Assembly: GCF_014083865.1 (NCBI RefSeq)
Contig: NZ_JACEFA010000005.1
Span: 1 to 64,000 of the forward strand
DNA length: 64,000 bases
Reading direction: 5' to 3'
Origin: Paraliobacillus salinarum
GTDB lineage: Bacteria > Bacillota > Bacilli > Bacillales > Amphibacillaceae
Both the position numbers and the translations under genes were made by a program. Below, one piece after another: positions 9,361-19,374 of this stretch. Positions within the stretch are counted from its first letter, which is position 1; every line of letters begins with the position of its first letter. Below the pieces are notes generated by a model, which made no database searches, was not told where the DNA came from, and was given only the letters and a program-made list of their open reading frames with translations.

Positions 9361-9481
9361 TTATAATTCATATATCATGGTTATATATTTAAATAAGACC
9401 TAGAAGTGGGAACTGTTATAGAATAGTAAACGTCTAATTATTAGAAAAAAAGAAATCATGATTAAAGAGGAGGGTTTTTTT

Positions 9482-9712
9482 ATGCTATGGATAATGATTC
9501 AAAACAGACAAAGCTTGGTTAAAGTAAAAGATGTAACTGTAAAAGGAAAAAACATAGAAGGATTTATAGAAAATAGTTTTTTAGACCAATGGAACAAAAC
9601 GTTGGGTAAATATGAATCTAAACAAAGAGCAATGAAAGTTATAGGTGAAATATTTATGGAAATAAAGGAAAATAATAATTTACATGTGACCTACACGATG
9701 CCTGAAAAATAA
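9482..9712 (+). CDS. Small hypothetical protein
   Basis: A 76-residue protein of unknown function, basic and probably cytosolic, with a predicted mixed alpha/beta pattern: WIMIQNRQSLVKVKDVTVKGKNIEGFI at the start, then LGKYESKQRAMKVIGEIFMEI and a short C-terminal beta-like VTYTMPEK. Similar short proteins with KYxxxxRAxxVxxEI occur in Bacillus genomes and phages (recollection, not searched). The frame opens at 9458, but a GAGGAGG site stands 8 bases before the ATG at 9482, so that start is preferred. No operon partner is evident. Confidence 0.6.
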   Translation: MLWIMIQNRQSLVKVKDVTVKGKNIEGFIENSFLDQWNKTLGKYESKQRAMKVIGEIFMEIKENNNLHVTYTMPEK

Positions 9713-9792
9713 AAGTCAACAAATTCAATTATTTTAATAAAAATTCGAGGTAAGATCACATATAAGTCTAGATTATGGAGGCGTTTTTTTTT

Positions 9793-9894
9793 TTGGAAGA
9801 AGTAAAAAAGAATGTAATAAAAATTAAATTTATAGTAGTTATAGGATCGTTTTTGGTGATAGCAATACCTTTTATATTTAAGGCTTTTAGTTAA
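9793..9894 (+). CDS. Possible 33-residue single-span membrane peptide
   Basis: A TTG at 9793 follows TGGAGGCG (9776-9783) with a 9-base T spacer. It opens a frame encoding a short charged start (EEVKKNVIKIK) and one hydrophobic helix (FIVVIGSFLVIAIPFIF) ending KAFS. The layout (charged N-terminus, one helix, good ribosome binding site) is that of a real small membrane protein, but no family is recognised, and the T spacer could be coincidental. Function unknown. Confidence 0.35.
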   Translation: MEEVKKNVIKIKFIVVIGSFLVIAIPFIFKAFS

Positions 9895-10012
9895 AAGTTT
9901 TAGAGAAAAATGGTGCAGTTGTTTAATATGCGATTGTGAATAAAATTATCATTTTATTGGATTAGTAACGATAAGCATGATTAATAACAGAAAGATTAAA
10001 AAGAAATCATAG

Positions 10013-10053
10013 TTTATAAAACAATCCCTCAAACTTATTCGTTCGAGGGATTG
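10013..10053 (-). terminator. Terminator of the small minus-strand membrane gene
   Basis: CAATCCCTC (10022-10030) pairs with GAGGGATTG (10045-10053). On the minus strand the stem is followed by TTTTAT, so it ends transcription coming from 10274. Confidence 0.65.
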
Positions 10054-10082
10054 AAGTATGATTTTAAAGAAATTCAATTCAA

Positions 10083-10274
10083 CTAAAACTGCGGCAATAG
10101 ACCTAATACATACATAATACCCAACACTATTACAAGAACACCAGCAATTTTGTAAATCCATTTTTGGCCGTTAGATAACTTATGTTCATTTGAACCAATT
10201 GTTTTTCCTTTTATTCCAATCGTTAAATTAATAACCCCAACAACGATTACTAATAACCCTATTAAATAATTCAT
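10083..10274 (-). CDS. Small two-helix membrane protein
   Basis: A 63-residue protein with two hydrophobic helices (about residues 3-22 and 42-59) separated by a polar linker (GKTIGSNEHKLSNGQKW). Function unknown. An AAAGGAGACGG site precedes its ATG, and a hairpin terminator follows it, so it seems to be a monocistronic real gene. It lies between rnhC and the terminator on the same strand, 120 bases downstream of rnhC. Similar short proteins are frequent in Bacillaceae; no family name is assigned. Confidence 0.55.
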   Translation of the reverse strand: MNYLIGLLVIVVGVINLTIGIKGKTIGSNEHKLSNGQKWIYKIAGVLVIVLGIMYVLGLLPQF

Positions 10275-10394
10275 GCTCCGTCTCCTTTGATGTTGTTATC
10301 GCTTTAAGTATATGAATCTTTCTCAAACTTTGTATGTTAAAGTTTGCATGACAAGTGATCGAACGTCAACCTTTATTTATTTGAAAAAATTCAC

Positions 10395-11330
10395 TTATAA
10401 ATAAGCGGATGCTTTTTTTGTGTTTGCAAAATGTACTTTTGCAAAGCTGTTTAGGTTATCTCTTCCATATTTCTTAATCATAGTAGCAATCGCCCGGTCT
10501 ACTTTTGCAGATGCGCCCTTAGGCAATGTCATTTCGGCTTTCTTTGATAGTTTGTTCATCTCTTGAACAAAACTAGCACGTGCAATAATCGATCCAGCAG
10601 CAACCGCAATGGAATGACTTTCTGCTTTCGTCATAAAATACACATTTTCTTGTAGCGCATTTTTTTCTGATTGTAAGTGACGCTGATATACTTGCGGTTC
10701 ACAGAACTGATCAATAATAATTCCGTCTGGCTTTACTGGTTCAATTTTTTTAATTAATTGATTGATTGCATGGTTGTGTAACATAGCTTTCATTTTCCCT
10801 TGCGTCCAACCTTTTTGTTGTAGCTTATTGTATTTGGGATTATGTAAGATTACTAATGAGTATGGTAACTCAAGCTGAAGTAGTTTTCTTGCAATGGAAG
10901 TAATAGAGGCATCCGTCAAATTTTTTGAATCCTTTACTCCTAGTTCCTTTAATAATGGAATTTGACTTTGCTCCACGTAAGCTGCGGCTACAGTAATTGG
11001 TCCAAAGTAATCTCCAGTACCTGCTTCATCTGACCCGATATGTGATTGTGTGAATAAACTAGGGTTAGGCATAAAGTTATGTTGTTTTGGTTTAGAATTG
11101 TTTGATGGACTAAAGGAACCAGTTTCTTCAATATCCCCCCATTTTCCAGCCTCTATTTCAGGGTTTTTACCTTGAAATAATACCTTACCAGATCGATAGG
11201 CTGTAATAGAACTGTTTGGTGTTTTTGCAGCGAATACAGCTCCTTGAGGTGCCTGCTTTAACTGTGATTGATAAGCTTGCATCATTTCTTCAATTTTATT
11301 TAATGGCAATTTTAGTACAATTTGTCCCAT
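10395..11330 (-). CDS. rnhC: Ribonuclease HIII
   Basis: A 311-residue endonuclease that cuts the RNA strand of RNA-DNA hybrids, removing R-loops and primers. The N-terminal about 90 residues form the TBP-like substrate-binding domain typical of RNase HIII; the catalytic domain begins at HIGSDEAGTGDYFGP (catalytic Asp-Glu), with DSKNLTD, DQFCEP and ADARAS-like AAGSIIARASFV motifs downstream. An in-frame start at 11381 lacks a ribosome binding site; AAGGAG lies 7 bases before the ATG at 11330, which gives the family length (B. subtilis 313). It is divergent from zapA, the arrangement usual in Bacillus. Confidence 0.95.
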   Translation of the reverse strand: MGQIVLKLPLNKIEEMMQAYQSQLKQAPQGAVFAAKTPNSSITAYRSGKVLFQGKNPEIEAGKWGDIEETGSFSPSNNSKPKQHNFMPNPSLFTQSHIGSDEAGTGDYFGPITVAAAYVEQSQIPLLKELGVKDSKNLTDASITSIARKLLQLELPYSLVILHNPKYNKLQQKGWTQGKMKAMLHNHAINQLIKKIEPVKPDGIIIDQFCEPQVYQRHLQSEKNALQENVYFMTKAESHSIAVAAGSIIARASFVQEMNKLSKKAEMTLPKGASAKVDRAIATMIKKYGRDNLNSFAKVHFANTKKASAYL

Positions 11331-11456
11331 AATAACTCCTTCTTTGATAAGATAAATATAGTATAGCAAAAGAAAACACAATAGAATAGTTTCCTAAATG
11401 ATAATGTTCATGTTAATATTAACTTTAGGATTTGATAGAATTGAGGGGGTATAATC

Positions 11457-11732
11457 GTGTCCCAATCAGATAAAACACGGATAACGGTTGATATATATGG
11501 TAAGACTTACAAAATTATAGGTGAAGAAAATTTACATCACGTTAAATTAGTCGCTAGCTTAGTTGATGAAAAAATGAGAGAGATTCATGATGTGAACAAA
11601 AGCTTGGATACGTCCAGATTAGCGGTATTAACAGCTGTTAATACAATGAATGATTATATGAAATTACAAAAAAAATATGAAGAATTAGAACAGACATTAA
11701 ATCAGAAAGAGGACCAAAAATATCATGATTAG
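11457..11732 (+). CDS. zapA: Cell division protein ZapA
   Basis: A 91-residue protein that binds FtsZ and promotes bundling of its protofilaments at the division site. The N-terminal half shows the ZapA fold (RITVDIYGKTYKIIGEENLHHVKLVASLVDEKMREI), the C-terminal half is the dimerising coiled coil (LKLQKKYEELEQTLNQKEDQ). It begins with GTG, preceded by GAGGGGG at good spacing. Its last codons overlap the next gene by 8 bases, indicating translational coupling with the CvpA-family protein. Order rnhC-zapA-cvpA-polX-mutSB follows B. subtilis yshA-yshB-yshC. Confidence 0.9.
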   Translation: MSQSDKTRITVDIYGKTYKIIGEENLHHVKLVASLVDEKMREIHDVNKSLDTSRLAVLTAVNTMNDYMKLQKKYEELEQTLNQKEDQKYHD

Positions 11733-12279
11733 TATATTAATAATTGGCCTATTAGTATTAGGTTTATTACGTGGTTTAAAAAGAGGTTTCATTCTACAAG
11801 CTTTTCATTTAGTAAGCTTTATCATTTCATTTATTGTAGCAGCAATATACTATGATAAATTAGCGGATAAGCTTATTATGTGGATACCTTACCCTAATTT
11901 ACCTGAAGGAGAAACATGGGCAGTATTTCTTGATTCTCTACCATTAGAAGCTGCGTTTTATAATGCTATTGCGTTTGCAATTATTTTCTTTAGCGTAAAA
12001 ATTATATTAAGCATTATAAGCTCTATGTTAGATTTTGTTGCAGAACTTCCTGTTTTGCATTCCATTAATCGTTTATTAGGTGCGATCTTAGGATTTATTG
12101 AATCATATGTTGTTTTATTTGTTTTATTATACATAGCAGCACTTGCACCAGTAGGAATTGTACAGCAAGCAATAGAGGGCTCTTCTGTTGCACAATTTAT
12201 TATCGAACATACACCAATATTATCAGCAGAACTAAAATCATTATGGTTTGAGCATGTTGCAAGCTTGTTTGGTGAATAA
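11725..12279 (+). CDS. yshB: CvpA family membrane protein (YshB)
   Basis: A 184-residue integral membrane protein of the CvpA/colicin V production family, whose exact role is not settled. Four hydrophobic segments are visible (about residues 1-12, 24-43, 77-97 and 112-140). The N-terminus has the typical LGLLRGLKRGFILQAFHLVSF, where a basic RGLKRG precedes a long helix. It overlaps zapA by 8 bases and is followed by a terminator, so zapA-yshB probably form one unit separate from polX. Confidence 0.85.
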   Translation: MISILIIGLLVLGLLRGLKRGFILQAFHLVSFIISFIVAAIYYDKLADKLIMWIPYPNLPEGETWAVFLDSLPLEAAFYNAIAFAIIFFSVKIILSIISSMLDFVAELPVLHSINRLLGAILGFIESYVVLFVLLYIAALAPVGIVQQAIEGSSVAQFIIEHTPILSAELKSLWFEHVASLFGE

Positions 12280-12300
12280 TGATTGAATAAGTATATCAAA

Positions 12301-12336
12301 GAAACCCTTGCGCATATTGATAAGCAAGGGTTTCTC
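12301..12336 (+). terminator. Terminator between yshB and polX
   Basis: GAAACCCTTGC (12301-12311) pairs with GCAAGGGTTTC (12324-12334). The 3' tail has few T residues, so it may be weak; the arms carry A and T at their ends. Confidence 0.7.
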
Positions 12337-12366
12337 TACTGAATAAAAGTACCGGAGGATGAAGAG

Positions 12367-14088
12367 ATGAATCAGATTAACAAAAAAGATGTCATCGGTT
12401 TATTAGAAAAAATAGCGCTTTATCTAGAACTTAAAGGAGAAAATCCGTTTAAAATTTCTGCCTATCGAAAGGCGGCGCAGGCATTAGAAACAGATAATCG
12501 TTCTTTATCAGAAATTGATGATTTCACCGCCCTAAACGGCATCGGTAAAGGAACTGCCGCTGTGATTCATGAATACGTAGACCAAGGTACTTCAGAAGCT
12601 TTATCGGCTTTAGAAGAAGAAGTTCCTGCTGGTTTAATTCCTTTATTAAATTTACCTGGCTTAGGTGGGAAAAAACTGGCCAAACTTTATCAAGAATTAG
12701 AAGTTGTTGATGCAGATTCATTACGTGAAGCATGTACAAGCGGAAAGGTTGCTGAATTAAAAGGATTCGGTAAAAAAACGAGTGAAAAAATAATTAAGGC
12801 TCTAGATGAAGCAGACAGCCAACCTGATCGTCTCCCGATCGCAAATATGCTACCCATTGTAGAAAAATTAGAAGCGTATTTAGAAGAAATAAATACTGTA
12901 TTGCGCTATTCACGCGCTGGAAGTATTCGACGCATGCGTGAGACAGTGAAAGACTTAGACTTTATCATCGCTAGCGACGAGCCTGATAAGGTTAGAGATG
13001 AATTATTAGCGATAGCCAATATAAAAGAGATTATCGCATCAGGAAATACAAAGGTTTCGATTGTATTAGAAGAATCCTATGATATTTCTGTAGATTTCCG
13101 CATTGTGAAACCAGAGGAATTCACAACAACATTACATCATTTTACTGGTTCTAAAGATCATAATGTAGCGATGCGCCAACGAGCGAAAGCACAGAATGAA
13201 AAGATTAGTGAATATGGTGTGGAAAATAATGATACAGGCGAATTGTTAACTTTTGAAACAGAGAAAGATTTCTTCCATCACTTTGGCTTAACTTATATTC
13301 CGCCAGAAGTACGCGAGAATGCAGGGGAATTAGATGCATTTGAGCAAGAAGTAGCTTTAGTAGAGCCTGATGATATTAAGGGCGATTTGCATATGCATAC
13401 AACTTGGAGTGATGGCGCGCAATCTGTAGAAGAAATGGTGAATGCGGCAATCGATCGTGGATATCAGTATATTGCTATAACGGATCACTCAAAGTTTTTA
13501 AGAGTAGCAAACGGATTAAATGAAAACCGATTACGAGAACAAAGAGAAGAAATTGAACGATTAAAACAAAAGTATCCAGCTATTCATATTTTTGCAGGGG
13601 TAGAAATGGATATTTTACCTGATGGGAATTTAGATTTTGATGATGCATTTTTAAAGGAAATGGATTATGTAATTGGTGCAATACATTCTAGTTTTAACCA
13701 AACAGAAGAAGAAATTATGAAACGGCTTTATCATGCATGTGATAACCCGTATGTTACGATTATTGCACATCCAACTGGAAGAATTATCGGTCGCCGTAAA
13801 GGATACCAAGTCAATGTAGAAAAATTAATTAAGCGGGCGAAGGAAACGGGTACTGTGTTAGAATTAAATGCAAATCCGAATCGATTTGATCTAGCGCCTG
13901 AGTGGTTGCAGTTAGCACAAGAACAAGGGGTTAAGATCGCGATAAACACGGATGCGCATAATGAAGCCTCGCTTGATTATATGAAAGATGGTGTCCGTGT
14001 AGCAAAACGCGGCTGGTTAAAGAAAGAGACTGTAATCAATACATGGTCAAAGGAAGAACTCACAAACTTATTTAAAAGCAAACGGTAA
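12367..14088 (+). CDS. polX: DNA polymerase/3'-5' exonuclease PolX
   Basis: A 573-residue family X DNA polymerase with a C-terminal PHP exonuclease domain; it fills short gaps in base-excision repair. Visible parts: N-terminal 8-kDa/HhH region (about 1-90; GIGKGTAAVI), a second helix-hairpin-helix (NLPGLGGKKLAKLY), polymerase palm with VKDLDFIIAS (Asp pair) and YDISVDFRIV, then PHP domain from about residue 340 with GDLHMHTTWSDG, ITDHSK, GVEMDI, IIAHPTGR and NTDAHN metal ligands. Start ATG with CCGGAGGATG upstream. Only 15 bases separate it from mutSB, so the two repair genes are probably co-expressed. Confidence 0.95.
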   Translation: MNQINKKDVIGLLEKIALYLELKGENPFKISAYRKAAQALETDNRSLSEIDDFTALNGIGKGTAAVIHEYVDQGTSEALSALEEEVPAGLIPLLNLPGLGGKKLAKLYQELEVVDADSLREACTSGKVAELKGFGKKTSEKIIKALDEADSQPDRLPIANMLPIVEKLEAYLEEINTVLRYSRAGSIRRMRETVKDLDFIIASDEPDKVRDELLAIANIKEIIASGNTKVSIVLEESYDISVDFRIVKPEEFTTTLHHFTGSKDHNVAMRQRAKAQNEKISEYGVENNDTGELLTFETEKDFFHHFGLTYIPPEVRENAGELDAFEQEVALVEPDDIKGDLHMHTTWSDGAQSVEEMVNAAIDRGYQYIAITDHSKFLRVANGLNENRLREQREEIERLKQKYPAIHIFAGVEMDILPDGNLDFDDAFLKEMDYVIGAIHSSFNQTEEEIMKRLYHACDNPYVTIIAHPTGRIIGRRKGYQVNVEKLIKRAKETGTVLELNANPNRFDLAPEWLQLAQEQGVKIAINTDAHNEASLDYMKDGVRVAKRGWLKKETVINTWSKEELTNLFKSKR

Positions 14089-14103
14089 AAGGGGTCACAA
14101 TAT

Positions 14104-16449
14104 ATGAATGATCGAATATTTCATGTGTTAGAATTTCATAAAATTATTGAACAACTAGAAAATCATGCCGCATCATCACTTGGAAAAGAACAAGCACGAA
14201 AGTTAAAACCTTTAACTGATTTGCAAGAGGTGCTGCAGTTGCAAGCAGAAACAGATGAAGCTGTAAGTATTGTTAGGTTAAAAGGAAACGTACCACTTGG
14301 TGGAGTCGTCGATATAAGACCAAGTATTAAGCGTGCACTGATTGGTGGTGCTTTAAATACACAGGAATGCTTAGATATCGCAGGTACTATTTATGGCGGA
14401 AAACAGTTAAAACGATTTATTCATGCGATGGAAGAGCCAGAACTACCAATTATTCGAGGCTTGGTAGAAGAAATAACCTCACTAAGTGAATTAGAAACAG
14501 AAATTAAGAGCTGTATCGATGACCATGGACATATGATGGACGGAGCATCTGACAAGTTACGTTCCTTGCGTTCTAAAATAAGAACAAATGAGTCTAGACT
14601 AAGAGATAAATTAGATAACTATACAAAATCAAAAAGTAGTATGTTATCTGATGCAATTGTAACGATTCGAAATGATCGTTATGTCATACCGGTAAAACAA
14701 GAGTATCGTGGGGCAATTGGTGGTATTGTTCATGACCAATCAGCGTCTGGTCAAACACTATTTATGGAACCACAAGCAGTAGTAGACTTGAATAACCAGC
14801 TGCAAGAAGCAAAAGCTCAAGAGAAAACCGAGATTGACCGGATTCTTCATGAATTATCTACTAGAATAGCTGCGGACCATGACTTTTTAGCGCATAATGT
14901 AGTGATCTTAGCAAAATTAGATTTTATGTTTGCACGAGCACATTTAGGGCAATCAATGCGCGCAGCTATGCCGAAAATGAATGATCAAGGAATTATTGAA
15001 ATGAAGCAGGCGCGTCATCCGTTATTAACAGATGATGAAGTAGTAGCTAATGATATTGCATTAGGAAAAGATTATCATGCGATTGTGATTACTGGACCAA
15101 ATACAGGTGGGAAAACAGTTACACTAAAAATGGTAGGATTATTTACATTAATGGCACAATCCGGCCTTCAAGTACCAGCTTTAGATGGCTGTGAATTAGC
15201 AGTTTTTGAGGATGTATTTGCTGATATTGGAGATGAACAATCTATTGAGCAAAGCCTAAGTACATTTTCATCACATATGACTAACATTGTAGAAATTTTA
15301 AAGCATGTTAATGAAAAAACATTAGTGTTGTTTGATGAATTAGGTGCGGGAACAGACCCACAAGAAGGTGCTGCTCTTGCGATGGCTATTTTAGATGATG
15401 TTGTTAGACGAAATGCAAGGATTATTGCGACGACACACTATCCAGAATTAAAAGCGTATGGCTACAATCGTGAAGGAGTAATCAACGCTTCTGTTGAATT
15501 TAATGTCCAGACTCTTCAGCCGACTTATCGTTTACTAATTGGTGTACCAGGAAGAAGTAATGCATTTGAAATTTCTAAACGTTTAGGGCTAAATGCAGAA
15601 GTAATTGACGCTGCCAAGGGGCATATCGGTACCGATTCAACAAGTGTAGAGAACATGATTGCATCACTTGAGAATGCAAGAAGAGAAGCGGAGAAGGACC
15701 AAGAGGAAGCAGCACGTTTATTAGAAGAAGCTGATGAGCTGAAGAAAGAACTAGAAAATCAATGGAATCAATTTGATCAAAAGAAAGAAAGTCTATACCA
15801 AAAGGCGGAAGAAAAAGCGGAAAAAGCACTTCAAAAGGCACGCGAAGAATCAGAAGCAATTGTTGCAACGATTAGAGACATGAAGCATCAGGCTACATTA
15901 AAAGAACATGAATGGATTGAAGCACGTAAACTATTTGATGAGGCACAACCTCAACTTTCTAGTAAGAAAAAACAACCGAAGAAAATCGTTAAAGATGAAG
16001 ACCGTGAGCTAGAGCCAGGTAATGAAGTACTGTTATTAACATTGAATCAACAGGGAAGCATTGTTAATAAAATTAGTAAAAATGAATATCAAGTACAAGT
16101 TGGTATTATGAAAGTAAAAGCAAAACGTAAAGATTTACAATTCGTTAAACGTCAAGAAGCGATCATCGAAAAACCAATGGCTACTGTTAAAGGATCAAAT
16201 TATCACGTTAAACCTGAGCTTGACTTACGCGGGGAAAGATATGAAGATGCATTGCACCAACTTGAAAAATATGTGGATGATGCATTATTAGCAGGATATC
16301 CCAATGTATCGATTATTCATGGAAAAGGAACCGGGGCGTTAAGAAAAGGTGTACAAGCTTTCGCGAAACGTCATTCACATATTAAAAACCAACGAGCTGG
16401 TGAAATGAATGAAGGCGGAACGGGTGTGACAATACTAGAATTCAAGTAA
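14104..16449 (+). CDS. mutSB: MutS2 endonuclease/ATPase (ribosome collision and recombination control)
   Basis: A 781-residue MutS2 protein. The MutS core and clamp (residues 1-320) lack the mismatch-recognition domain; the ATPase has Walker [15 protein letters not shown] and Walker [16 protein letters not shown]; a coiled-coil KOW/linker region (about 515-640, rich in E and K) follows; the C-terminal Smr domain shows [12 protein letters not shown] and [13 protein letters not shown]. Family work links it to suppression of homologous recombination and to splitting of collided ribosomes. It lies 15 bases after polX with a ribosome binding site AAAAGGGG. Full length, nothing unusual. Confidence 0.95.
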   Translation: MNDRIFHVLEFHKIIEQLENHAASSLGKEQARKLKPLTDLQEVLQLQAETDEAVSIVRLKGNVPLGGVVDIRPSIKRALIGGALNTQECLDIAGTIYGGKQLKRFIHAMEEPELPIIRGLVEEITSLSELETEIKSCIDDHGHMMDGASDKLRSLRSKIRTNESRLRDKLDNYTKSKSSMLSDAIVTIRNDRYVIPVKQEYRGAIGGIVHDQSASGQTLFMEPQAVVDLNNQLQEAKAQEKTEIDRILHELSTRIAADHDFLAHNVVILAKLDFMFARAHLGQSMRAAMPKMNDQGIIEMKQARHPLLTDDEVVANDIALGKDYHAIVITGPNTGGKTVTLKMVGLFTLMAQSGLQVPALDGCELAVFEDVFADIGDEQSIEQSLSTFSSHMTNIVEILKHVNEKTLVLFDELGAGTDPQEGAALAMAILDDVVRRNARIIATTHYPELKAYGYNREGVINASVEFNVQTLQPTYRLLIGVPGRSNAFEISKRLGLNAEVIDAAKGHIGTDSTSVENMIASLENARREAEKDQEEAARLLEEADELKKELENQWNQFDQKKESLYQKAEEKAEKALQKAREESEAIVATIRDMKHQATLKEHEWIEARKLFDEAQPQLSSKKKQPKKIVKDEDRELEPGNEVLLLTLNQQGSIVNKISKNEYQVQVGIMKVKAKRKDLQFVKRQEAIIEKPMATVKGSNYHVKPELDLRGERYEDALHQLEKYVDDALLAGYPNVSIIHGKGTGALRKGVQAFAKRHSHIKNQRAGEMNEGGTGVTILEFK

Positions 16450-16506
16450 GAGACTTTCTTACATTGGTCAAAGTAGAAAGTTGATAACTAGGAAAGGGAG
16501 ATTGAG

Positions 16507-16923
16507 ATGTATATCATGGCAGCGTTTTGGGAAAATCCATTTATTGCTTCAGCAGCACGATACAGTGTAGTCATTCTATGTATGATCGTCTTTCTAGCAA
16601 TATTTGAACTTGTAACCTCCTATAAAAACTGGGAAGAAATAAAAAAAGGAAACTTTGCAGTAGCGATGGCAACAGGCGGAAAAGTGTTTGGAATTGCTAA
16701 CGTCTTTCGTTTTTCGATTCAACATAATGATACAATACTTGAAAGTATAAGTTGGGGTGCGTTTGGCTTTGTGCTACTTTTGATGGGATATTTTATATTT
16801 GAGTTCCTTACCCCCACATATAAAATTGATAAAGAAATAGGCAATGATAATCGTGCTGTAGGATTTCTTTCCATGGTGATATCAATCGGGTTATCATTCA
16901 TTATCGGAGCTAGCATTATATAA
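16507..16923 (+). CDS. yshE: DUF350 family membrane protein (YshE)
   Basis: A 138-residue integral membrane protein of the DUF350 family with four hydrophobic segments (about residues 15-36, 50-65, 78-98 and 115-137). The conserved MATGGKVFGIANVFRFSIQHND segment fits the DUF350 repeat. Function unknown. The ATG at 16507 follows AAAGGGAGATTGAG. In B. subtilis yshE also follows mutSB; there it is followed by lcfA and other fatty-acid oxidation genes and etfBA before trxA, none of which are here. Confidence 0.8.
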   Translation: MYIMAAFWENPFIASAARYSVVILCMIVFLAIFELVTSYKNWEEIKKGNFAVAMATGGKVFGIANVFRFSIQHNDTILESISWGAFGFVLLLMGYFIFEFLTPTYKIDKEIGNDNRAVGFLSMVISIGLSFIIGASII

Positions 16924-17114
16924 TCTACATTTTTAATTTATAAGAACGATTCTTGTGTAACGATAAGTAACTAAAATTAGAAGATACCAAACAAAGGTTT
17001 TATTTCTAATTTATCGGGTAAAGTAATAAATGAGCAAACTATTAGCCAGTTAACAAAACGTCATGATATACTACAACAAGTAAGATGGTTAAGTAATAAA
17101 GGAGGACGAAATAA

Positions 17115-17429
17115 ATGGCAATTGTAAATGCAACAGACCGTTCGTTTATCAATGATACACGTGATGGTCTAGTATTAGTGGACTTTTGGGCAACATGGTG
17201 TGGCCCATGTAAGATGATTGCTCCAGTATTAGAAGAAATCGATGCTGAAATGAGCGATACAGTTAAAATTGTAAAACTTGATGTGGATGAAAACCAAGAA
17301 ACTGCAGCGAAGCACGGTGTGATGAGTATTCCAACACTACTATTATTTAAAAATGGAGAAGTAGTAGATCAAGTAGTTGGTTACCAACCAAAAGAAGCAC
17401 TTGAAGCATTAATCAACAAGCACGCATAA
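17115..17429 (+). CDS. trxA: Thioredoxin
   Basis: A 104-residue cytosolic thioredoxin, the general dithiol reductant for ribonucleotide reductase and other enzymes. The active site WCGPC is at residues 28-32, preceded by LVDFWATW, and the cis-proline motif MSIPTLLLF is at about residues 71-79. AAAGGAGG precedes the ATG. A strong terminator follows. In B. subtilis trxA is preceded by etfBA; here a 190-base gap with no gene precedes it. Confidence 0.97.
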   Translation: MAIVNATDRSFINDTRDGLVLVDFWATWCGPCKMIAPVLEEIDAEMSDTVKIVKLDVDENQETAAKHGVMSIPTLLLFKNGEVVDQVVGYQPKEALEALINKHA

Positions 17430-17445
17430 TCAATAAGATTAATAT

Positions 17446-17485
17446 ATCCCTTGTTACTTTATGAGTAGCAAGGGATTCTTCTTTA
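17446..17485 (+). terminator. Terminator after trxA
   Basis: ATCCCTTG.TACT pairs with AGTA.CAAGGGAT (arms 17446-17457 and 17464-17476), followed by a T-rich tail. Confidence 0.8.
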
Positions 17486-17526
17486 TTATACAATAGATGT
17501 AAGTATATCTAGTGGAGTTGTCAATT

Positions 17527-19314
17527 ATGTCAGATAAAATTAAAGAGAAATTAGCTGTGCTCCCTGCCCAACCAGGCTGTTATTTAATGAAGGACAAGCA
17601 TGGCACAATCATATATGTCGGAAAATCTAAGCTGTTGCGTAATCGTGTGCGGTCATATTTTACAGGGGCAAATGATCAAAAGACACAACGGTTAGTGCAA
17701 GAAATTGTTGATTTTGAATATATTGTTACCTCATCTGAGATTGAAGCATTGATCTTAGAGATGAATCTAATTAAAAAATATGATCCTAAATATAATGTAT
17801 TGCTAAAAGATGACAAAAGTTATCCCTATTTAAAAATTACAAATGAACGTCATCCGAGATTAATCATTACACGTAAAGTGAAAAAAGATAAAGGGAAATA
17901 CTTTGGACCATATCCAAATGTTCTAGCAGCAAGAGAAACAAAAAAGCTACTTGATCGTATGTACCCTCTAAAAAAATGTAATAATCCTCCTGGTAGACAT
18001 TGTTTGTATTACCACATGGATCAATGCCTAGCATGTTCAGAAACACCACCAACTGTTGAAGAATATAGACAGATTGTGCAACAAATTGTCTCTTTTTTGA
18101 ATGGTGGTCATAAGGAAATTAAACAACAAATTCAACAAAAAATGATGATCGCTAGTGACGCATTGAATTTCGAGCGGGCAAAAGAGTTAAGAGATCAAAT
18201 ACAGCATATTGAAGCAGTTATGGAACAACAGAAAATGACTCTAAATGATCAAGTCAATCGTGATGTATTTCATTATGCGTATGATAAAGGGTGGATGTGT
18301 GTTCAAGTCTTCTTTATTAGACAAGGGAAATTAATTGAACGTGACGTATCTATTTTTCCATTTTATGATGAAGCACAAGAAACGTTTATGAGCTTTGTAG
18401 GACGGTTTTATTTACATCAAAATCATCCTAAGCCAAAGCAAGTGTTAGTTCCTGCACCAGTTGATTACAAATTGTTAAGCGAGTTGTTAGAAATAGATGT
18501 AACAATTCCATATCGTGGACGTAAAAAAGAATTAATTGATTTAGCTGGGAAAAATGCTGAAATTGCACTAGAAGAAAAATTTTCTCTTATTGAAAGAGAT
18601 GAGGCGAGAACAATCAAAGCTGTTGAAGGCTTAGGTGAGAAGCTTCATATTGAAACACCACACCGAATTGAAGCGTTTGATAACTCAAATATCCAAGGGA
18701 CAGATCCTGTTTCAGCAATGGTTGTTTTCATGGATGGCCGTCCACTAAAAAAAGAATATCGGAAATATAAAATACGAGACGTCAAAGGTCCAGATGATTA
18801 TGAAACGATGCGAGAAGTCGTTCGAAGACGTTATACAAGAGTGTTAAAAGAAGGACTACCTTTACCAGATCTAATTGTGATCGATGGAAGTAAAGGGCAA
18901 ATGAGTGCTGCATCAGATGTATTAGAAAATGAATTAGGATTAGAGATTCCATTATGTGGTTTAGCCAAGGATGATAAACATAAGACAAGTGAATTACTAT
19001 ATGGCGTACCTCCAGAAACAATACCTTTGGACCGGAAATCACAAGAATTTTACTTAATCCAACGTATCCAGGATGAAGTCCATCGATTTGCGATTACCTT
19101 CCACCGCCAATTGCGAGGAAAAAGTGCTTTTAAGTCAGAGCTAGACGCTATTCCTGGTGTGGGAGAAAAGCGCAAGAAATTATTGTTAACACACTTTAAG
19201 TCGATTACTGAGATCAAGCAAGCAACAATAGAGGAACTCCAACGGTTAGGCATACCTAAACCAACAGCACAAACAATTCTTGATAATTTAACTAAAGAAA
19301 AAGATGATAAATAA
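17527..19314 (+). CDS. uvrC: Excinuclease ABC subunit C
   Basis: A 595-residue subunit of nucleotide excision repair; it makes the dual incisions with UvrB. N-terminal GIY-YIG domain ([23 protein letters not shown]), UVR motif for UvrB contact (about residues 198-232; [17 protein letters not shown]), UvrC RNase-H-like core with [33 protein letters not shown] and [11 protein letters not shown], and C-terminal HhH pairs ([17 protein letters not shown]). The frame opens at 17512, but GGAG stands 9 bases before the ATG at 17527. A bidirectional terminator follows. No LexA box was recognised in front. Confidence 0.96.
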   Translation: MSDKIKEKLAVLPAQPGCYLMKDKHGTIIYVGKSKLLRNRVRSYFTGANDQKTQRLVQEIVDFEYIVTSSEIEALILEMNLIKKYDPKYNVLLKDDKSYPYLKITNERHPRLIITRKVKKDKGKYFGPYPNVLAARETKKLLDRMYPLKKCNNPPGRHCLYYHMDQCLACSETPPTVEEYRQIVQQIVSFLNGGHKEIKQQIQQKMMIASDALNFERAKELRDQIQHIEAVMEQQKMTLNDQVNRDVFHYAYDKGWMCVQVFFIRQGKLIERDVSIFPFYDEAQETFMSFVGRFYLHQNHPKPKQVLVPAPVDYKLLSELLEIDVTIPYRGRKKELIDLAGKNAEIALEEKFSLIERDEARTIKAVEGLGEKLHIETPHRIEAFDNSNIQGTDPVSAMVVFMDGRPLKKEYRKYKIRDVKGPDDYETMREVVRRRYTRVLKEGLPLPDLIVIDGSKGQMSAASDVLENELGLEIPLCGLAKDDKHKTSELLYGVPPETIPLDRKSQEFYLIQRIQDEVHRFAITFHRQLRGKSAFKSELDAIPGVGEKRKKLLLTHFKSITEIKQATIEELQRLGIPKPTAQTILDNLTKEKDDK

Positions 19315-19317
19315 CAA

Positions 19318-19360
19318 GATGCACCTTATACATCGGTATTTTCAATGTTTAAGGTGCATC
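19318..19360. terminator. Bidirectional terminator between uvrC and yslB
   Basis: GATGCACCTTA (19318-19328) pairs with TAAGGTGCATC (19350-19360). It lies between two convergent genes. Confidence 0.75.
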
Positions 19361-19374
19361 ATATTATTCACTGT

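Larger units (their letters stand above)
9713..10082. other. 370-base intergenic stretch
   Basis: AT-rich. It holds one possible 33-residue membrane peptide (9793-9894, listed separately) and a hairpin with 9-bp arms (10022-10053) that suits termination of the minus-strand gene to its right. Nothing else was recognised. Confidence 0.6.

Noticed and set aside
17486-17526. LexA (SOS) box upstream of uvrC
   Set aside because: No CGAAC...GTTCG-type palindrome in the short gap after the trxA terminator.
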